Source: Chitinophaga chungangae (lineage in GTDB: Bacteria > Bacteroidota > Bacteroidia > Chitinophagales > Chitinophagaceae). Taken from it: 64,000 bases of DNA. This document shows positions 8,006 to 16,655 of this stretch, in pieces. Made by a program: the position numbers and the translations under genes. Position 1 is the stretch's first letter; the number at the start of each line of letters is the position of its first letter. The notes below the pieces were generated by a model. It had not been told where the DNA came from, made no database searches, and worked only from the letters and a program-made list of their open reading frames with translations. Location: the NCBI RefSeq assembly GCF_017742215.1, contig NZ_JAGHKP010000003.1, forward strand, positions 430,308-494,307. Direction: 5' to 3'.

Positions 8006-8944
8006 ATGGCCGTACAATGGAAAGGAGTGTACCCCGCGCTCACCACCAAATTCACCGAAGAAGAAACGCTGGACCTCGACCTGTTCGGCAGGAACCTCGA
8101 CGCGCAATTGTCTGCCGGTGTGGCCGGCGTGATCATCGGCGGTTCGCTGGGTGAGGCCAGCACGCTGGTTCTGGAAGAAAAAGCGGAACTGGTGCGGTTC
8201 GCGGTGGAAAGGCTGAAAGGCAGAATCCCCGTGATCCTTAACATCGCCGAAGGCGCTACGCGCGACGCGGTGAAACAGACCGCACTGGCGGCGCAATGGG
8301 GGGCGGAAGGGCTCATGCTGCTGCCGCCCATGCGGTACAAATCGGACGAACGCGAAACGGTGCAGTATTTCCGCAGCGTGGCGGAATCCACTGCGTTGCC
8401 CATCATGCTGTACAACAACCCCGTGGATTATAAAATTGAGATCACGCCCGCGATGTTCGAAGAACTGGCCGCCTGCGATAATATCAAAGCGGTGAAAGAA
8501 TCCACGCGCGACGTGACGAACGTGATCCGCATGCGCAACCGTTTCGGCAACCGCTTCAGCATTCTTTGCGGGGTAGACACGCTTACGCTGGAAGAGCTGG
8601 TAACCGGCGCCGATGGCCTCGTAGCGGGACTGGTATGCGCTTTCCCCGAAGAAACGGTGGTGCTGTACAACCTCGTAAAAGCCGGACAGATCAAAGAAGC
8701 GCTGGAACTGTACCGTTGGTTCATGCCGCTGCTCGAGCTGGACATTCATCCCAAGCTGGTGCAATACATTAAGCTCGCTGAAACGTATACCGGTCTTGGT
8801 TCCGAGCATGTTCGCGCGCCGCGGCTCAAGCTGCAGGGAGAAGAAAGAAAACGCATCCGGCAAACGATCGAACAGGCGCTGGCCACGCGCCCCGATCTTG
8901 CAAAATTTGCGGCGCCAGGTATGAGCCGGGTGCTGGAAAAATAA
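8006..8944 (+). CDS. DHDPS-family deaminase, probable 1-pyrroline-4-hydroxy-2-carboxylate deaminase
   Basis: 312 aa from ATG 8006; a TTG five codons upstream falls in the promoter box and is less likely. It is a TIM-barrel of the dihydrodipicolinate synthase family with the GGSLGE phosphate/carboxylate-like loop at 45-50, catalytic Tyr136 in MLYNNPV and the Schiff-base Lys164 in AVKEST. The family members in hydroxyproline pathways convert pyrroline-4-hydroxy-2-carboxylate to alpha-ketoglutaric semialdehyde plus ammonia. The assignment among DHDPS-like enzymes rests on the next three genes, which supply the preceding and following steps. Confidence 0.83.
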   Translation: MAVQWKGVYPALTTKFTEEETLDLDLFGRNLDAQLSAGVAGVIIGGSLGEASTLVLEEKAELVRFAVERLKGRIPVILNIAEGATRDAVKQTALAAQWGAEGLMLLPPMRYKSDERETVQYFRSVAESTALPIMLYNNPVDYKIEITPAMFEELAACDNIKAVKESTRDVTNVIRMRNRFGNRFSILCGVDTLTLEELVTGADGLVAGLVCAFPEETVVLYNLVKAGQIKEALELYRWFMPLLELDIHPKLVQYIKLAETYTGLGSEHVRAPRLKLQGEERKRIRQTIEQALATRPDLAKFAAPGMSRVLEK

Positions 8945-8951
8945 AAGATAA

Positions 8952-10382
8952 ATGACGATCCTATCACAAATAATGCAGCAGTCCGCAACAGCGTTTGCGG
9001 AATACCGTAAAACCGGCCCCGCGCAGCGCGCGTTGTTCCTGGAAACGGTCGCTGCCGCATTGGAAGCCCGGCGAGAAGCGCTTACAACAATTACACACCA
9101 GGAAACCCACCTGCCGCTGGCGCGGTTGAACGGGGAATTGTCCCGCACGACCGGCCAGCTGAAATTGTTTGCCAACCTGGTCAGGGAAGGCAGCTGGATC
9201 ATGGCGGCCATCGACACGGCCGATGCGCAGCGTACGCCGCCAAAGCCGGATACCCGTAAAATGTCCGTGCCATTGGGGCCGGTAGTGGTGTTCGGCGCGT
9301 CCAACTTCCCTTATGCATTTTCCACCGCCGGCGGCGATACGGCCAGCGTGCTGGCCGCGGGCTGCACGGCGGTGGTGCGCGCGCATTTCGCGCATCCGCA
9401 AACGTCTGCGCTCGTGTTTGAAGCCATGCAGGAAGCGATTCGATCCTGCAACCTTCCGGAACATACCGTTCAGCATGTAACCGAACCAGGCAACGAAACG
9501 GGCAAAACGCTCGTGATGCACCCGCTTACCGCCGCGGTGGCCTTTACCGGCTCGCAGAAAGGCGGCATGGCGTTGTTAGGTTATGCGCGGGAAAGGCCCG
9601 ATCCCATTCCCGTGTTCGCTGAAATGGGCAGCGTGAATCCCGTGTTGCTGCTGCCGGGAAAACTGGCGGAAGACGCGGCCGCGCTGGCGAAAAAAATGGC
9701 CGCTTCCATCACGCTCGGCATGGGGCAATTCTGTACCAATCCAGGTTTGATGATCGGCGTAGCAGGGGAACAACTGGATGAATTTCAGCGGCATCTCGCG
9801 GAAGAGATCGGCCGGTTCAGCCCGCATAGAATGTTGCATGAAGAAATAACGGCTCGTTACGATGAATCTGTCTCTGTAATAACGTCGAAACCGGAAGTAC
9901 GCATTGTCGCGAATAACACGGCGGCATTCGCCACGATAACGGCCGCCGGCTTCCTGCGCGACGTTTCGCTGCGGGAAGAAATTTTCGGTCCGTATTCCTT
10001 ACTGGTACAATGCCGCGGCGAAGCGGAAATGCTGCGGGTGATAGACAGCCTGGGCGGGCAACTCACCACTACGCTGATGGCGACGGATGAAGACCTGCGA
10101 CAAAATGCCGCTTTGATCGAACGCTGCACCCGGATAGCGGGAAGGGTGATCATCAACGAAGTGCCTACCGGCGTGGAAGTATGCGCCAGCATGGTGCACG
10201 GCGGCCCGTTCCCGGCTACTACCGACCCGCGCTTCACGTCAGTGGGCGCTTCCGCGGTCCAGCGGTGGGTGAGGCCGGTGTGTTTTCAGAACTTCCCGGG
10301 CCACCTACTGCCGGAAGCCCTGCAAAACGCCAATCCGCTGGGTATCTGGCGCACGGTGAACAATGAATGGACGAATCGCTGA
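8952..10382 (+). CDS. Alpha-ketoglutaric semialdehyde dehydrogenase (ALDH family)
   Basis: 476 aa, starting 7 bp after the deaminase. It has the ALDH fold with N118 in GASNFPY, the general base E224 in FAEMGSVNP and the nucleophile C261 in GQFCTNPG. The FGASNFPYAFSTAGGDTASVL and AHPQTS segments match the NADP-dependent 2,5-dioxovalerate dehydrogenase subgroup. It oxidises alpha-ketoglutaric semialdehyde to 2-oxoglutarate, the last step of hydroxyproline, glucarate and arabinose oxidation; the neighbours point to hydroxyproline. Cytosolic. Confidence 0.88.
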   Translation: MTILSQIMQQSATAFAEYRKTGPAQRALFLETVAAALEARREALTTITHQETHLPLARLNGELSRTTGQLKLFANLVREGSWIMAAIDTADAQRTPPKPDTRKMSVPLGPVVVFGASNFPYAFSTAGGDTASVLAAGCTAVVRAHFAHPQTSALVFEAMQEAIRSCNLPEHTVQHVTEPGNETGKTLVMHPLTAAVAFTGSQKGGMALLGYARERPDPIPVFAEMGSVNPVLLLPGKLAEDAAALAKKMAASITLGMGQFCTNPGLMIGVAGEQLDEFQRHLAEEIGRFSPHRMLHEEITARYDESVSVITSKPEVRIVANNTAAFATITAAGFLRDVSLREEIFGPYSLLVQCRGEAEMLRVIDSLGGQLTTTLMATDEDLRQNAALIERCTRIAGRVIINEVPTGVEVCASMVHGGPFPATTDPRFTSVGASAVQRWVRPVCFQNFPGHLLPEALQNANPLGIWRTVNNEWTNR

Positions 10383-10410
10383 TTCCTGTTAATTTTCTTA
10401 TTTTGTATTG

Positions 10411-11424
10411 ATGAAACAGGCCACCAAAAAGACTTTCTTCTGCATAGACGCGCACACCTGCGGCAATCCCGTGCGGCTGGTGGCGGGTGGAGGCCCTTCC
10501 CTGAAAGGGAACAACATGAGCGAAAAACGGGCGCACTTCCTCGGGGAATTCGACTGGATACGCAAAGGCCTGATGTTTGAACCGCGCGGTCACGATATGA
10601 TGAGCGGCAGCATTTTGTACCCGCCAAACAACCCGGAAAACGACGTAGCCGTGCTGTTCATCGAAACCAGCGGCTGCCTGCCCATGTGCGGGCACGGCAC
10701 TATCGGCACTATCACCATCGCCATCGAAGAAGGACTGCTGCTGCCCAAAACGCACGGCACTGTGAAAATGGAAGCGCCGGCCGGGCTGGTGGATATCAAA
10801 TACACGACCATCGGCAATAAAGTGAAAACGGTGAAGCTCACCAACGTGCCGTCGTGGCTGGAGGCGAGCGGTCTTACCGCGGAATGCCCGGAACTGGGAG
10901 AGCTAACGTTCGACGTGGCTTACGGCGGCAACTTCTACGCCATCATCGACGTGCAGGACCATTTTGCGGGGCTGGAACATTACCCGGCGGACAAACTTAT
11001 CTCCTGGGCGCGGGAATTACGGAACCGGATAAACGAAAAATACGAATTTGTGCACCCGGAAGACGCCACCATCAAAGGATGTTCGCATATCATGTGGACG
11101 GGCGCCGTGCTCGACCCCACGTCTACCGCGCGCAACGCCGTTTTTTACGGGGACAAGGCCATCGACCGTTCGCCCTGCGGCACCGGCACTTCCGCGCGAA
11201 TGGCGCAATGGTATGCAAAAGGAAAATTGAAAAAAGGCGATACTTTCCTCCATGAAAGCATTATCGGCTCGCGGTTTACGGGTACGATAGAGGAGGAGGT
11301 GACCGTGGCCGGGAAACCCGCCATCAGGCCGGGTATTGAAGGCTGGGCGAGAGTGTACGGATACAACACGATCAGCATAGACCCGGAAGACGATCCCTAC
11401 GCATACGGCTTCCAGGTATTATAG
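10411..11424 (+). CDS. 4-hydroxyproline 2-epimerase (proline racemase family)
   Basis: 337 aa from ATG 10411 (an adjacent TTG at 10408 is ignored). Both catalytic cysteines are present: C93 in PMCGHGT and C256 in DRSPCGTGT. Two Cys indicate a racemase/epimerase; the related 3-hydroxyproline dehydratases have Thr in the second position. The long GGGPSLKGNNMSEKR stretch and the MRG-type loop fit the 4-hydroxyproline subgroup. It interconverts trans-4-hydroxy-L-proline and cis-4-hydroxy-D-proline, the entry step of the pathway. It lies between the dehydrogenase genes with a 28-bp gap upstream and 23 bp downstream. Confidence 0.9.
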   Translation: MKQATKKTFFCIDAHTCGNPVRLVAGGGPSLKGNNMSEKRAHFLGEFDWIRKGLMFEPRGHDMMSGSILYPPNNPENDVAVLFIETSGCLPMCGHGTIGTITIAIEEGLLLPKTHGTVKMEAPAGLVDIKYTTIGNKVKTVKLTNVPSWLEASGLTAECPELGELTFDVAYGGNFYAIIDVQDHFAGLEHYPADKLISWARELRNRINEKYEFVHPEDATIKGCSHIMWTGAVLDPTSTARNAVFYGDKAIDRSPCGTGTSARMAQWYAKGKLKKGDTFLHESIIGSRFTGTIEEEVTVAGKPAIRPGIEGWARVYGYNTISIDPEDDPYAYGFQVL

Positions 11425-11447
11425 TCAACCAAAAAGCTACATACAGG

Positions 11448-12695
11448 ATGAAATGTGTAATCATCGGCGGCGGCATTATCGGCCTCAGCAGCGCACTTTA
11501 CCTGCGGCAAAGCGGCTGGGACGTTGCGGTGCTCGACAAAGGGGATTTTTCCGACAACTGTTCCTACGGTAACGCCGGGTATGTTTGTCCCAGTCATTTC
11601 GTGCCGCTGGCCACGCCCGGTATCGTAAAACAGGGTTTCAGATGGATGCTCGACCCCGAAAGCCCGTTTTATGTAAAACCCAGGCTGAGCCGCGAGCTGA
11701 TAGACTGGGGCCTGAAATTCATCCGCAGCGCCAACGCCGCCCATGTGGAACGCAGCGCCATCCCTCTGCGCGACATTGCGATGCTCAGCAAACGTATGTA
11801 CGAGGAATGGCTGCAACAGCCGGGTTTCGATTTCGCGTACGAACAAAAAGGATTGCTCGACCTGTTCCAGACGCAAAAGAATGCGGACCATGCACGCCAT
11901 ACCGTTGAAAAAGCGCACGCGCTGGGCCTTTCCGATACGGAATATCTCACTGCCGAAGAAGTACAGGCCATGGAACCGCAAACGCGGCTCAACATCCTTG
12001 GCGCCGTATATTTCAAATGCGACGCGCACCTGTATCCCAACAAACTGATGCACAACCTCCGTCAATATCTTCCGGCGCAGGGCGTGCAGCTGAAGCCGAA
12101 CGAAGAAGTGACCGGCATAGAAAAAACAAACGGGAAAGTCACGAAAGTGATCACACGTACGGGAGCGTACGAAGCAGACCTGGTGGTGGTAGCCACCGGC
12201 TCCTGGAGCCGGGCGATGGCCGCCCGCCTGAACGTTAACCTGCCTATGGTGGCGGGCCGTGGCTATTCCGTTACCTACGAGAATACGCCGTATAAAATGA
12301 ACCATCCCGCTATTCTTACCGAAGGAAGGGTGGCCGTAACGCCGATGGACGGCAACAAGATCCGCTTCGGCGGCACGATGGAGATCACTTCCCTCACCGC
12401 GCCGCCCAATATGAACCGCGTGAAAGGCATCCTGCGCACGGTGAAAAACTTTCTCCCGGAATACGACATTCCCATGCCCGCGAAAGAACAGGTATGGTTT
12501 GGATACCGGCCCTGCTCGGCAGACGGTCTTCCCTACATCGGCAGGATAAAACACCTGGAAAACTGTATACTTGCAACCGGGCATTCCATGCTGGGGCTCA
12601 GTCTTGGCGCGGGCACCGGCAAGCTGGTGAGCGAGCTGGCGAACGAACAGCCGGCGAGTATGGACATACAGCCTTTTGCGCCCGAACGTTTTTAA
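11448..12695 (+). CDS. FAD-dependent D-amino-acid (D-hydroxyproline) dehydrogenase, DAO family
   Basis: 415 aa. The N-terminal FAD-binding motif IIGGGIIGLSSA at residues 5-16 opens a DAO-type oxidoreductase resembling the DadA D-amino-acid dehydrogenase group; the C-terminus has GYRPCSADGLPYIGR and GHSMLGLSLG, which contact FAD. In this operon it should oxidise cis-4-hydroxy-D-proline to 1-pyrroline-4-hydroxy-2-carboxylate, feeding the deaminase. No LhpE/LhpF-type small subunits are present, so it is the single-subunit form. Confidence 0.87.
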   Translation: MKCVIIGGGIIGLSSALYLRQSGWDVAVLDKGDFSDNCSYGNAGYVCPSHFVPLATPGIVKQGFRWMLDPESPFYVKPRLSRELIDWGLKFIRSANAAHVERSAIPLRDIAMLSKRMYEEWLQQPGFDFAYEQKGLLDLFQTQKNADHARHTVEKAHALGLSDTEYLTAEEVQAMEPQTRLNILGAVYFKCDAHLYPNKLMHNLRQYLPAQGVQLKPNEEVTGIEKTNGKVTKVITRTGAYEADLVVVATGSWSRAMAARLNVNLPMVAGRGYSVTYENTPYKMNHPAILTEGRVAVTPMDGNKIRFGGTMEITSLTAPPNMNRVKGILRTVKNFLPEYDIPMPAKEQVWFGYRPCSADGLPYIGRIKHLENCILATGHSMLGLSLGAGTGKLVSELANEQPASMDIQPFAPERF

Positions 12696-12704
12696 AACTT
12701 ACTT

Positions 12705-14423
12705 ATGAGAAAAATCCTGGGCAGCATCGCGCTACTCACGCTGCAGGCCGCCGCCTATGCACAATCCGCCGATACCGACCTTTACCGGCAGTCCAGCGAG
12801 GTGAACAATATCATGGTGCAATACAATGCAGACCGTGGCACGCTGGGCCGCTTCTATGCCATTCCCAACACGCCGGACCGCCGTGAAAGAATGGCGGTGC
12901 TGCAGGAAACGTATCTCAAACGCCTGGAGCAGCTCGATTTCGATAAACTCCCGGTAGGCTCGCGCGTGGAATACATTCTTTTCCGCCGCAACCTCAACGA
13001 CGAACTGTTCCGGCTGCACGAAGAAAAAAAGGAATACGCCGCGGTGGAAAAATGGTTTCCTTTCGCAGAGCGTATTTACGCGATAGAACGCAACCGCCGC
13101 CGGGGAACCGCGCCCGATGCGGAAAAGCTGGCGGGCGAACTGAACACCATTGTTAAGGAACTGCTGGTAAAAAAGACGCAATTGCAGAAAGACAGCGCCA
13201 TGCCACTGGAGCTGAGCCGCCGCGCGGCAGGCGTGGCGAGAGGTTTGCAGGCGTCCGTTAAAAGCGCCTACGATTTTTATAACGGCTACGACCCGCTGTT
13301 CAGCTGGTGGGTGCCCATGCCTTACAAATACCTGGACAGCCTGTTGAGCGCCTACGCCGGCGCATTCCAGGCGAAAGGGAAAAATGCCGGTTCGCAACAA
13401 GACGACGGCAGCGGCATCATCGGCAATCCCATCGGCACACAGGAGCTGATCCGCCAGCTGAAGGAGGAAATGATCCCTTACACGCCAGACGAGCTGATCG
13501 CGATCGCCAACAAGGAGTTTGCCTGGTGCGATGCGGAAATGCTGAAAGCCAGCCGCGAAATGGGCTTTGGCGACAACTGGAAAGCAGCCATGGAAAAGGT
13601 GAAAAACACCTATGTGCCCGCCGGCAAACAGCCCGAAGCGATGATGAAGCTCTACAACGAATCCCTTGATTTCATCAAAAAAAATAATCTGGTCACCATT
13701 CCCGAACTGGCCGAAGAAACGTGGCGGATGAGCATGATGAGCCCCGAAAGACAGCTGGTGGCGCCGTTTTTCCTGGGCGGCGAAGAATTTATCATTTCGT
13801 ACCCGACCAATACCATGGCGCATGAAGATAAAATGATGAGCATGCGCGGCAACAACCCGCATTTTTCCCGCGCCACCGTCCATCACGAGCTTTTGGCAGG
13901 GCATGCCATGCAACAGTTCATGAACAGCCGCTACCGCACGTACCGCCGCTTCGGCACGCCCTTCTGGACGGAAGGCTGGTCCCTGTACTGGGAGCGCCTG
14001 CTGTGGGACAAAAAATTCCCGCAAAGCCCCGAAGACCGCATCGGCATGCTGTTTTGGAGAATGCATCGCTGCGCGCGCATCATATTTTCGCTCAGCTATC
14101 ACACCCACAAATGGACGCCGCAACAATGTATCGGTTTCCTGGTAGACCGTGTGAACTTCGAGCGCGCGAACGCGGAAGGCGAGGTGCGCCGTTCGTTCAC
14201 GGGCGGTTACGGCCCCTTGTACCAGGTGGCATACATGATCGGCGGCCTGCAATTCGAAGCGCTGCGGTTCGAACTGGTGGAAAGCGGCAAAATGAGCTAC
14301 CGCGAGTTTCACGACGCCATTATCACCGAAAACGCGATGCCGGTGGAAATGGTGCGCGCAATATTGCTGAAACAACCGTTGAAAAAGGATTTCAAGACCA
14401 GTTGGCGGTTCTATAAATTATAA
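12705..14423 (+). CDS. Secreted DUF885-family metallohydrolase
   Basis: 572 aa with a signal peptide (AYAQS, cleavage near 20-21). It is an alpha-helical DUF885 protein with the zinc-site-like HHELLAGH at 393-400, an HExxxGH form of the family's HExxPGH motif, and the downstream FWTEGWSLYWE segment carrying the third ligand glutamate. DUF885 proteins look like M32/M3-type metallopeptidases, but few are characterised. It begins 9 bp after the DAO gene, so it belongs to the hydroxyproline operon. A plausible role is periplasmic release of hydroxyproline from collagen- or extensin-derived peptides; this is inference. Confidence 0.8.
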   Translation: MRKILGSIALLTLQAAAYAQSADTDLYRQSSEVNNIMVQYNADRGTLGRFYAIPNTPDRRERMAVLQETYLKRLEQLDFDKLPVGSRVEYILFRRNLNDELFRLHEEKKEYAAVEKWFPFAERIYAIERNRRRGTAPDAEKLAGELNTIVKELLVKKTQLQKDSAMPLELSRRAAGVARGLQASVKSAYDFYNGYDPLFSWWVPMPYKYLDSLLSAYAGAFQAKGKNAGSQQDDGSGIIGNPIGTQELIRQLKEEMIPYTPDELIAIANKEFAWCDAEMLKASREMGFGDNWKAAMEKVKNTYVPAGKQPEAMMKLYNESLDFIKKNNLVTIPELAEETWRMSMMSPERQLVAPFFLGGEEFIISYPTNTMAHEDKMMSMRGNNPHFSRATVHHELLAGHAMQQFMNSRYRTYRRFGTPFWTEGWSLYWERLLWDKKFPQSPEDRIGMLFWRMHRCARIIFSLSYHTHKWTPQQCIGFLVDRVNFERANAEGEVRRSFTGGYGPLYQVAYMIGGLQFEALRFELVESGKMSYREFHDAIITENAMPVEMVRAILLKQPLKKDFKTSWRFYKL

Positions 14424-14431
14424 AAAAAAAC

Positions 14432-14465
14432 AAGGCTGTTTCGAAAGAAGCGGCCTTCTTTTTAA
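14432..14465. terminator. Bidirectional terminator closing the hydroxyproline operon
   Basis: The stem aaggctgtttc / gaagcggcctt has 11 pairs including two G-U pairs and a gaaa loop. It has A-run and T-run flanks and sits between convergent genes. Confidence 0.75.
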
Positions 14466-15172
14466 GCGGGATTGGAGGGATTGGGAATGAAGTTGAGGAA
14501 GGCGTTGAACTTGGTCTGGTACTTCCTTTTGTCCAGCTTGTAATAAAACGCGCCGCGTTTGGAGCTGAGGCGTTCTTTGTCTTTTTGTTTAATGAGCAGT
14601 CCTGTTGAAAGCACTTTGCGGGAAAAATTCCTTTTATCCATCAGCGTGTCGAAAATGCCTTCGTAGAGGTTCTGCAGCTGCGGCAGCGTGAATTTTTCGG
14701 GCAGCATTTCGAAAACGATGGGGTGGAAGGCGGCTTTGTAACGAAGTTTCTGTTTGGCCAGCTCCACCATATCGCGGTGGTCGAAAATGAGGGAAGGGAG
14801 CTTTTTAAGGGGGAACCATTCGGAATGATAATCCTGGTTGATCTGTTTTTTGAACTTGTTGATATCGATCAGGCTGAAATATACGACAGACAGCGTTCTT
14901 TCCACAGGGTCGCGTTCCACTTCGCCGAAAGTGTGTAATTGTTCCATATACACGTTCTCCAGGCCGGTAAGCTGTTTGAGCACGCGGCTGGCGGCATGGT
15001 CGAGCGTTTCGTGGGTTTGAATGATGCCGCCCATCAGGCTCCAGCGGCCCTTTTCCGGCTCAAAGCCCCGTTTGATCAGCAGGATCTTCATTTCGGTGCC
15101 GTCAAATCCAAAGATGATGCAGTCTACGGCCACCAGCACCCTGTTTTTTCCGGAGTATTGGGAGATTTTCAA
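14462..15172 (-). CDS. Nudix-related transcriptional regulator (NrtR/AraR type)
   Basis: 236 aa starting at TTG (15170-15172); an in-frame stop lies just upstream and no ATG precedes the conserved N-terminus. Residues 10-140 form a Nudix fold, but the Nudix box (GGIIQTHETLDHAASRVLKQ) lacks the REUXEE glutamates, so it should not hydrolyse nucleotides. The C-terminal third is a winged-helix domain with NFSRKVLSTGLL and KRGAFYYKLD, typical of NrtR/AraR. In Bacteroidota such proteins sense sugars (AraR-like). It is divergent from an aldose 1-epimerase gene, with a palindrome between them. Confidence 0.88.
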   Translation of the reverse strand: MKISQYSGKNRVLVAVDCIIFGFDGTEMKILLIKRGFEPEKGRWSLMGGIIQTHETLDHAASRVLKQLTGLENVYMEQLHTFGEVERDPVERTLSVVYFSLIDINKFKKQINQDYHSEWFPLKKLPSLIFDHRDMVELAKQKLRYKAAFHPIVFEMLPEKFTLPQLQNLYEGIFDTLMDKRNFSRKVLSTGLLIKQKDKERLSSKRGAFYYKLDKRKYQTKFNAFLNFIPNPSNPA

Positions 15173-15204
15173 AGTCGTATCAGTTTAACGCGGGATCAAG
15201 TATA

Positions 15205-15228
15205 ATAAATGTCGTCCAGACAATTTAT
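15205..15228. promoter_or_regulatory. Palindromic operator candidate for the Nudix-type regulator
   Basis: ATAAATGTC-gtcca-GACAATTTAT is a near-perfect inverted repeat with one extra base in the right arm. It lies 33 bp from the regulator start and about 90 bp before the epimerase start. NrtR-family operators are palindromes of about this length. Confidence 0.5.
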
Positions 15229-15318
15229 AGAACATTCATGAAAAATAGCTGGAATTTTCGGGATTTAATCCGGATATTTAAAAGTCTATCTACCCATTTT
15301 AAAAAAAAGCTTCACGTC

Positions 15319-16449
15319 ATGTTGAATAAGCTATCCACATTTATGGCCTGTTCCTTTGCCGGCCTGCTGGCGTTTTCGGCCTGCAACAACGCGGCGGAGG
15401 AAAAGAAAACCGCTACTATGCTAACATCGCAGCCTTACGGCAACCTGGCCGGCACGGAAATCACGCAGTACACGCTTACGAATGCTGACGGCATGATCGT
15501 AAAGATCCTGAATTACGGCGGCGTGATCACGGACATCATCACCAAAGACAAAGACGGTACGCCCGGCAACGTGGTATTGTCTTACGACACGCTGGCAGGT
15601 TACCTGCAGCCCGGCAACCCGTATTTCGGCACGCTGGTGGGCCGTTACGCCAACCGCATCGCCAAAGCCACTTTTAAGATCGATACCGCCACCTATCACC
15701 TCGCGGTGAACAACAACGGCAACGCGCTGCACGGCGGGCTGAAAGGTTTCGATAAAGTGGTGTGGAGCGTTACGCCGCTTCCGGGAGACAGCAGCCTGCT
15801 GCTGGAATACCAGAGCAAAGACGGCGAAGAAGGTTACCCCGGCAACCTGAGCGTCCAGGTGATCTACACCCTCACCGCCGACAATTCCCTGAAGATCGAA
15901 TACGTGGCCACTACCGACAAACCGACGCCGGTAAACCTCACCCAGCATACTTATTTTAATCTTTCCGCCGGTAAAAGCGCGGACATTCTCAACCACGAGC
16001 TGCAGCTGGACGCGCCGGGCTACACGCCGGTAGACGATCAGCTGATCCCGCTCGGCCGCATCGATTCCGTGGCTGGCACGCCGATGGACTTCACCACGCC
16101 GCACCGCATAGGCGCACGTATCGATTCGGTAAAAGGCGGTTACGACCACAACTGGGTGTTCTCCAAAGAAAGCGGCCTCGCGAAAGTGGGCAGTCTTTAC
16201 GATCCCGCCTCCGGCAGGGTGATGACGGTTTCCACCTCGGAGCCAGGCATCCAGTTCTACACCGGCAACTTCCTGGACGGATCGCTGAAATTTACGCGCA
16301 ACGGGGCAACATACGGCAAAAATGCGGGCCTGTGCCTGGAAGCGCAGCATTTCCCCGATTCGCCAAACCAGCCTTCTTTCCCGAACACGATCCTGAAACC
16401 GGGCGGAAAGTATACGCAAACGACGATCTACCACTTTGGGGTGAAATAA
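15319..16449 (+). CDS. galM: Aldose 1-epimerase (galactose mutarotase), lipoprotein
   Basis: 376 aa from ATG 15319, which gives a proper lipoprotein signal with lipobox FSAC (Cys22); an upstream in-frame ATG at 15238 would add an unlikely basic leader. The mutarotase fold shows NPYFGTLVGRYANRI, NALHGG, the catalytic His in LTQHTYFNL, GYDHNW and the C-terminal catalytic Glu in LCLEAQHFPDSPN. It interconverts alpha and beta anomers of aldoses, here probably in the periplasm or at the inner face of the outer membrane. The divergent Nudix-type regulator suggests control by a sugar such as arabinose or galactose. Confidence 0.92.
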   Translation: MLNKLSTFMACSFAGLLAFSACNNAAEEKKTATMLTSQPYGNLAGTEITQYTLTNADGMIVKILNYGGVITDIITKDKDGTPGNVVLSYDTLAGYLQPGNPYFGTLVGRYANRIAKATFKIDTATYHLAVNNNGNALHGGLKGFDKVVWSVTPLPGDSSLLLEYQSKDGEEGYPGNLSVQVIYTLTADNSLKIEYVATTDKPTPVNLTQHTYFNLSAGKSADILNHELQLDAPGYTPVDDQLIPLGRIDSVAGTPMDFTTPHRIGARIDSVKGGYDHNWVFSKESGLAKVGSLYDPASGRVMTVSTSEPGIQFYTGNFLDGSLKFTRNGATYGKNAGLCLEAQHFPDSPNQPSFPNTILKPGGKYTQTTIYHFGVK

Positions 16450-16475
16450 GGGAATATGAAAATATTGTTTATGTC

Positions 16476-16502
16476 GAAGGGGCCAGGTGCCCCTTCTTCT
16501 TT
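16476..16502 (+). terminator. Terminator after galM
   Basis: The stem gaaggggc / gccccttc with a short loop is followed by a TTCTTTG tract. The poly-T is imperfect. Confidence 0.6.
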
Positions 16503-16655
16503 GCTAAAAAAGCAACATGACACACAGGAATGTGCTGCATTGTGGTTATTCCTGGCGGCAAACCGGTTTTTGCCTGATCGGTGAGGCGTGCGCTGAACGC
16601 AACAAAAACTCTCCGGAATATTCCCTACCTTACCGGGGAAAGCAGCCGAACCAGC

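Noticed and set aside
7985..9304. 439-codon minus-strand frame spanning the deaminase and dehydrogenase starts
   Set aside because: Antisense to two well-supported enzymes and without any recognisable motif.
10408..10410. TTG directly before the hydroxyproline epimerase ATG
   Set aside because: The adjacent ATG is the better start; the extra codon would only add one Met-equivalent.
12732..14375. 547-codon open frame on the minus strand opposite the DUF885 gene
   Set aside because: It is a by-product of GC-rich codon use on the plus strand. The DUF885 gene has a signal peptide, an active-site motif and operon context.
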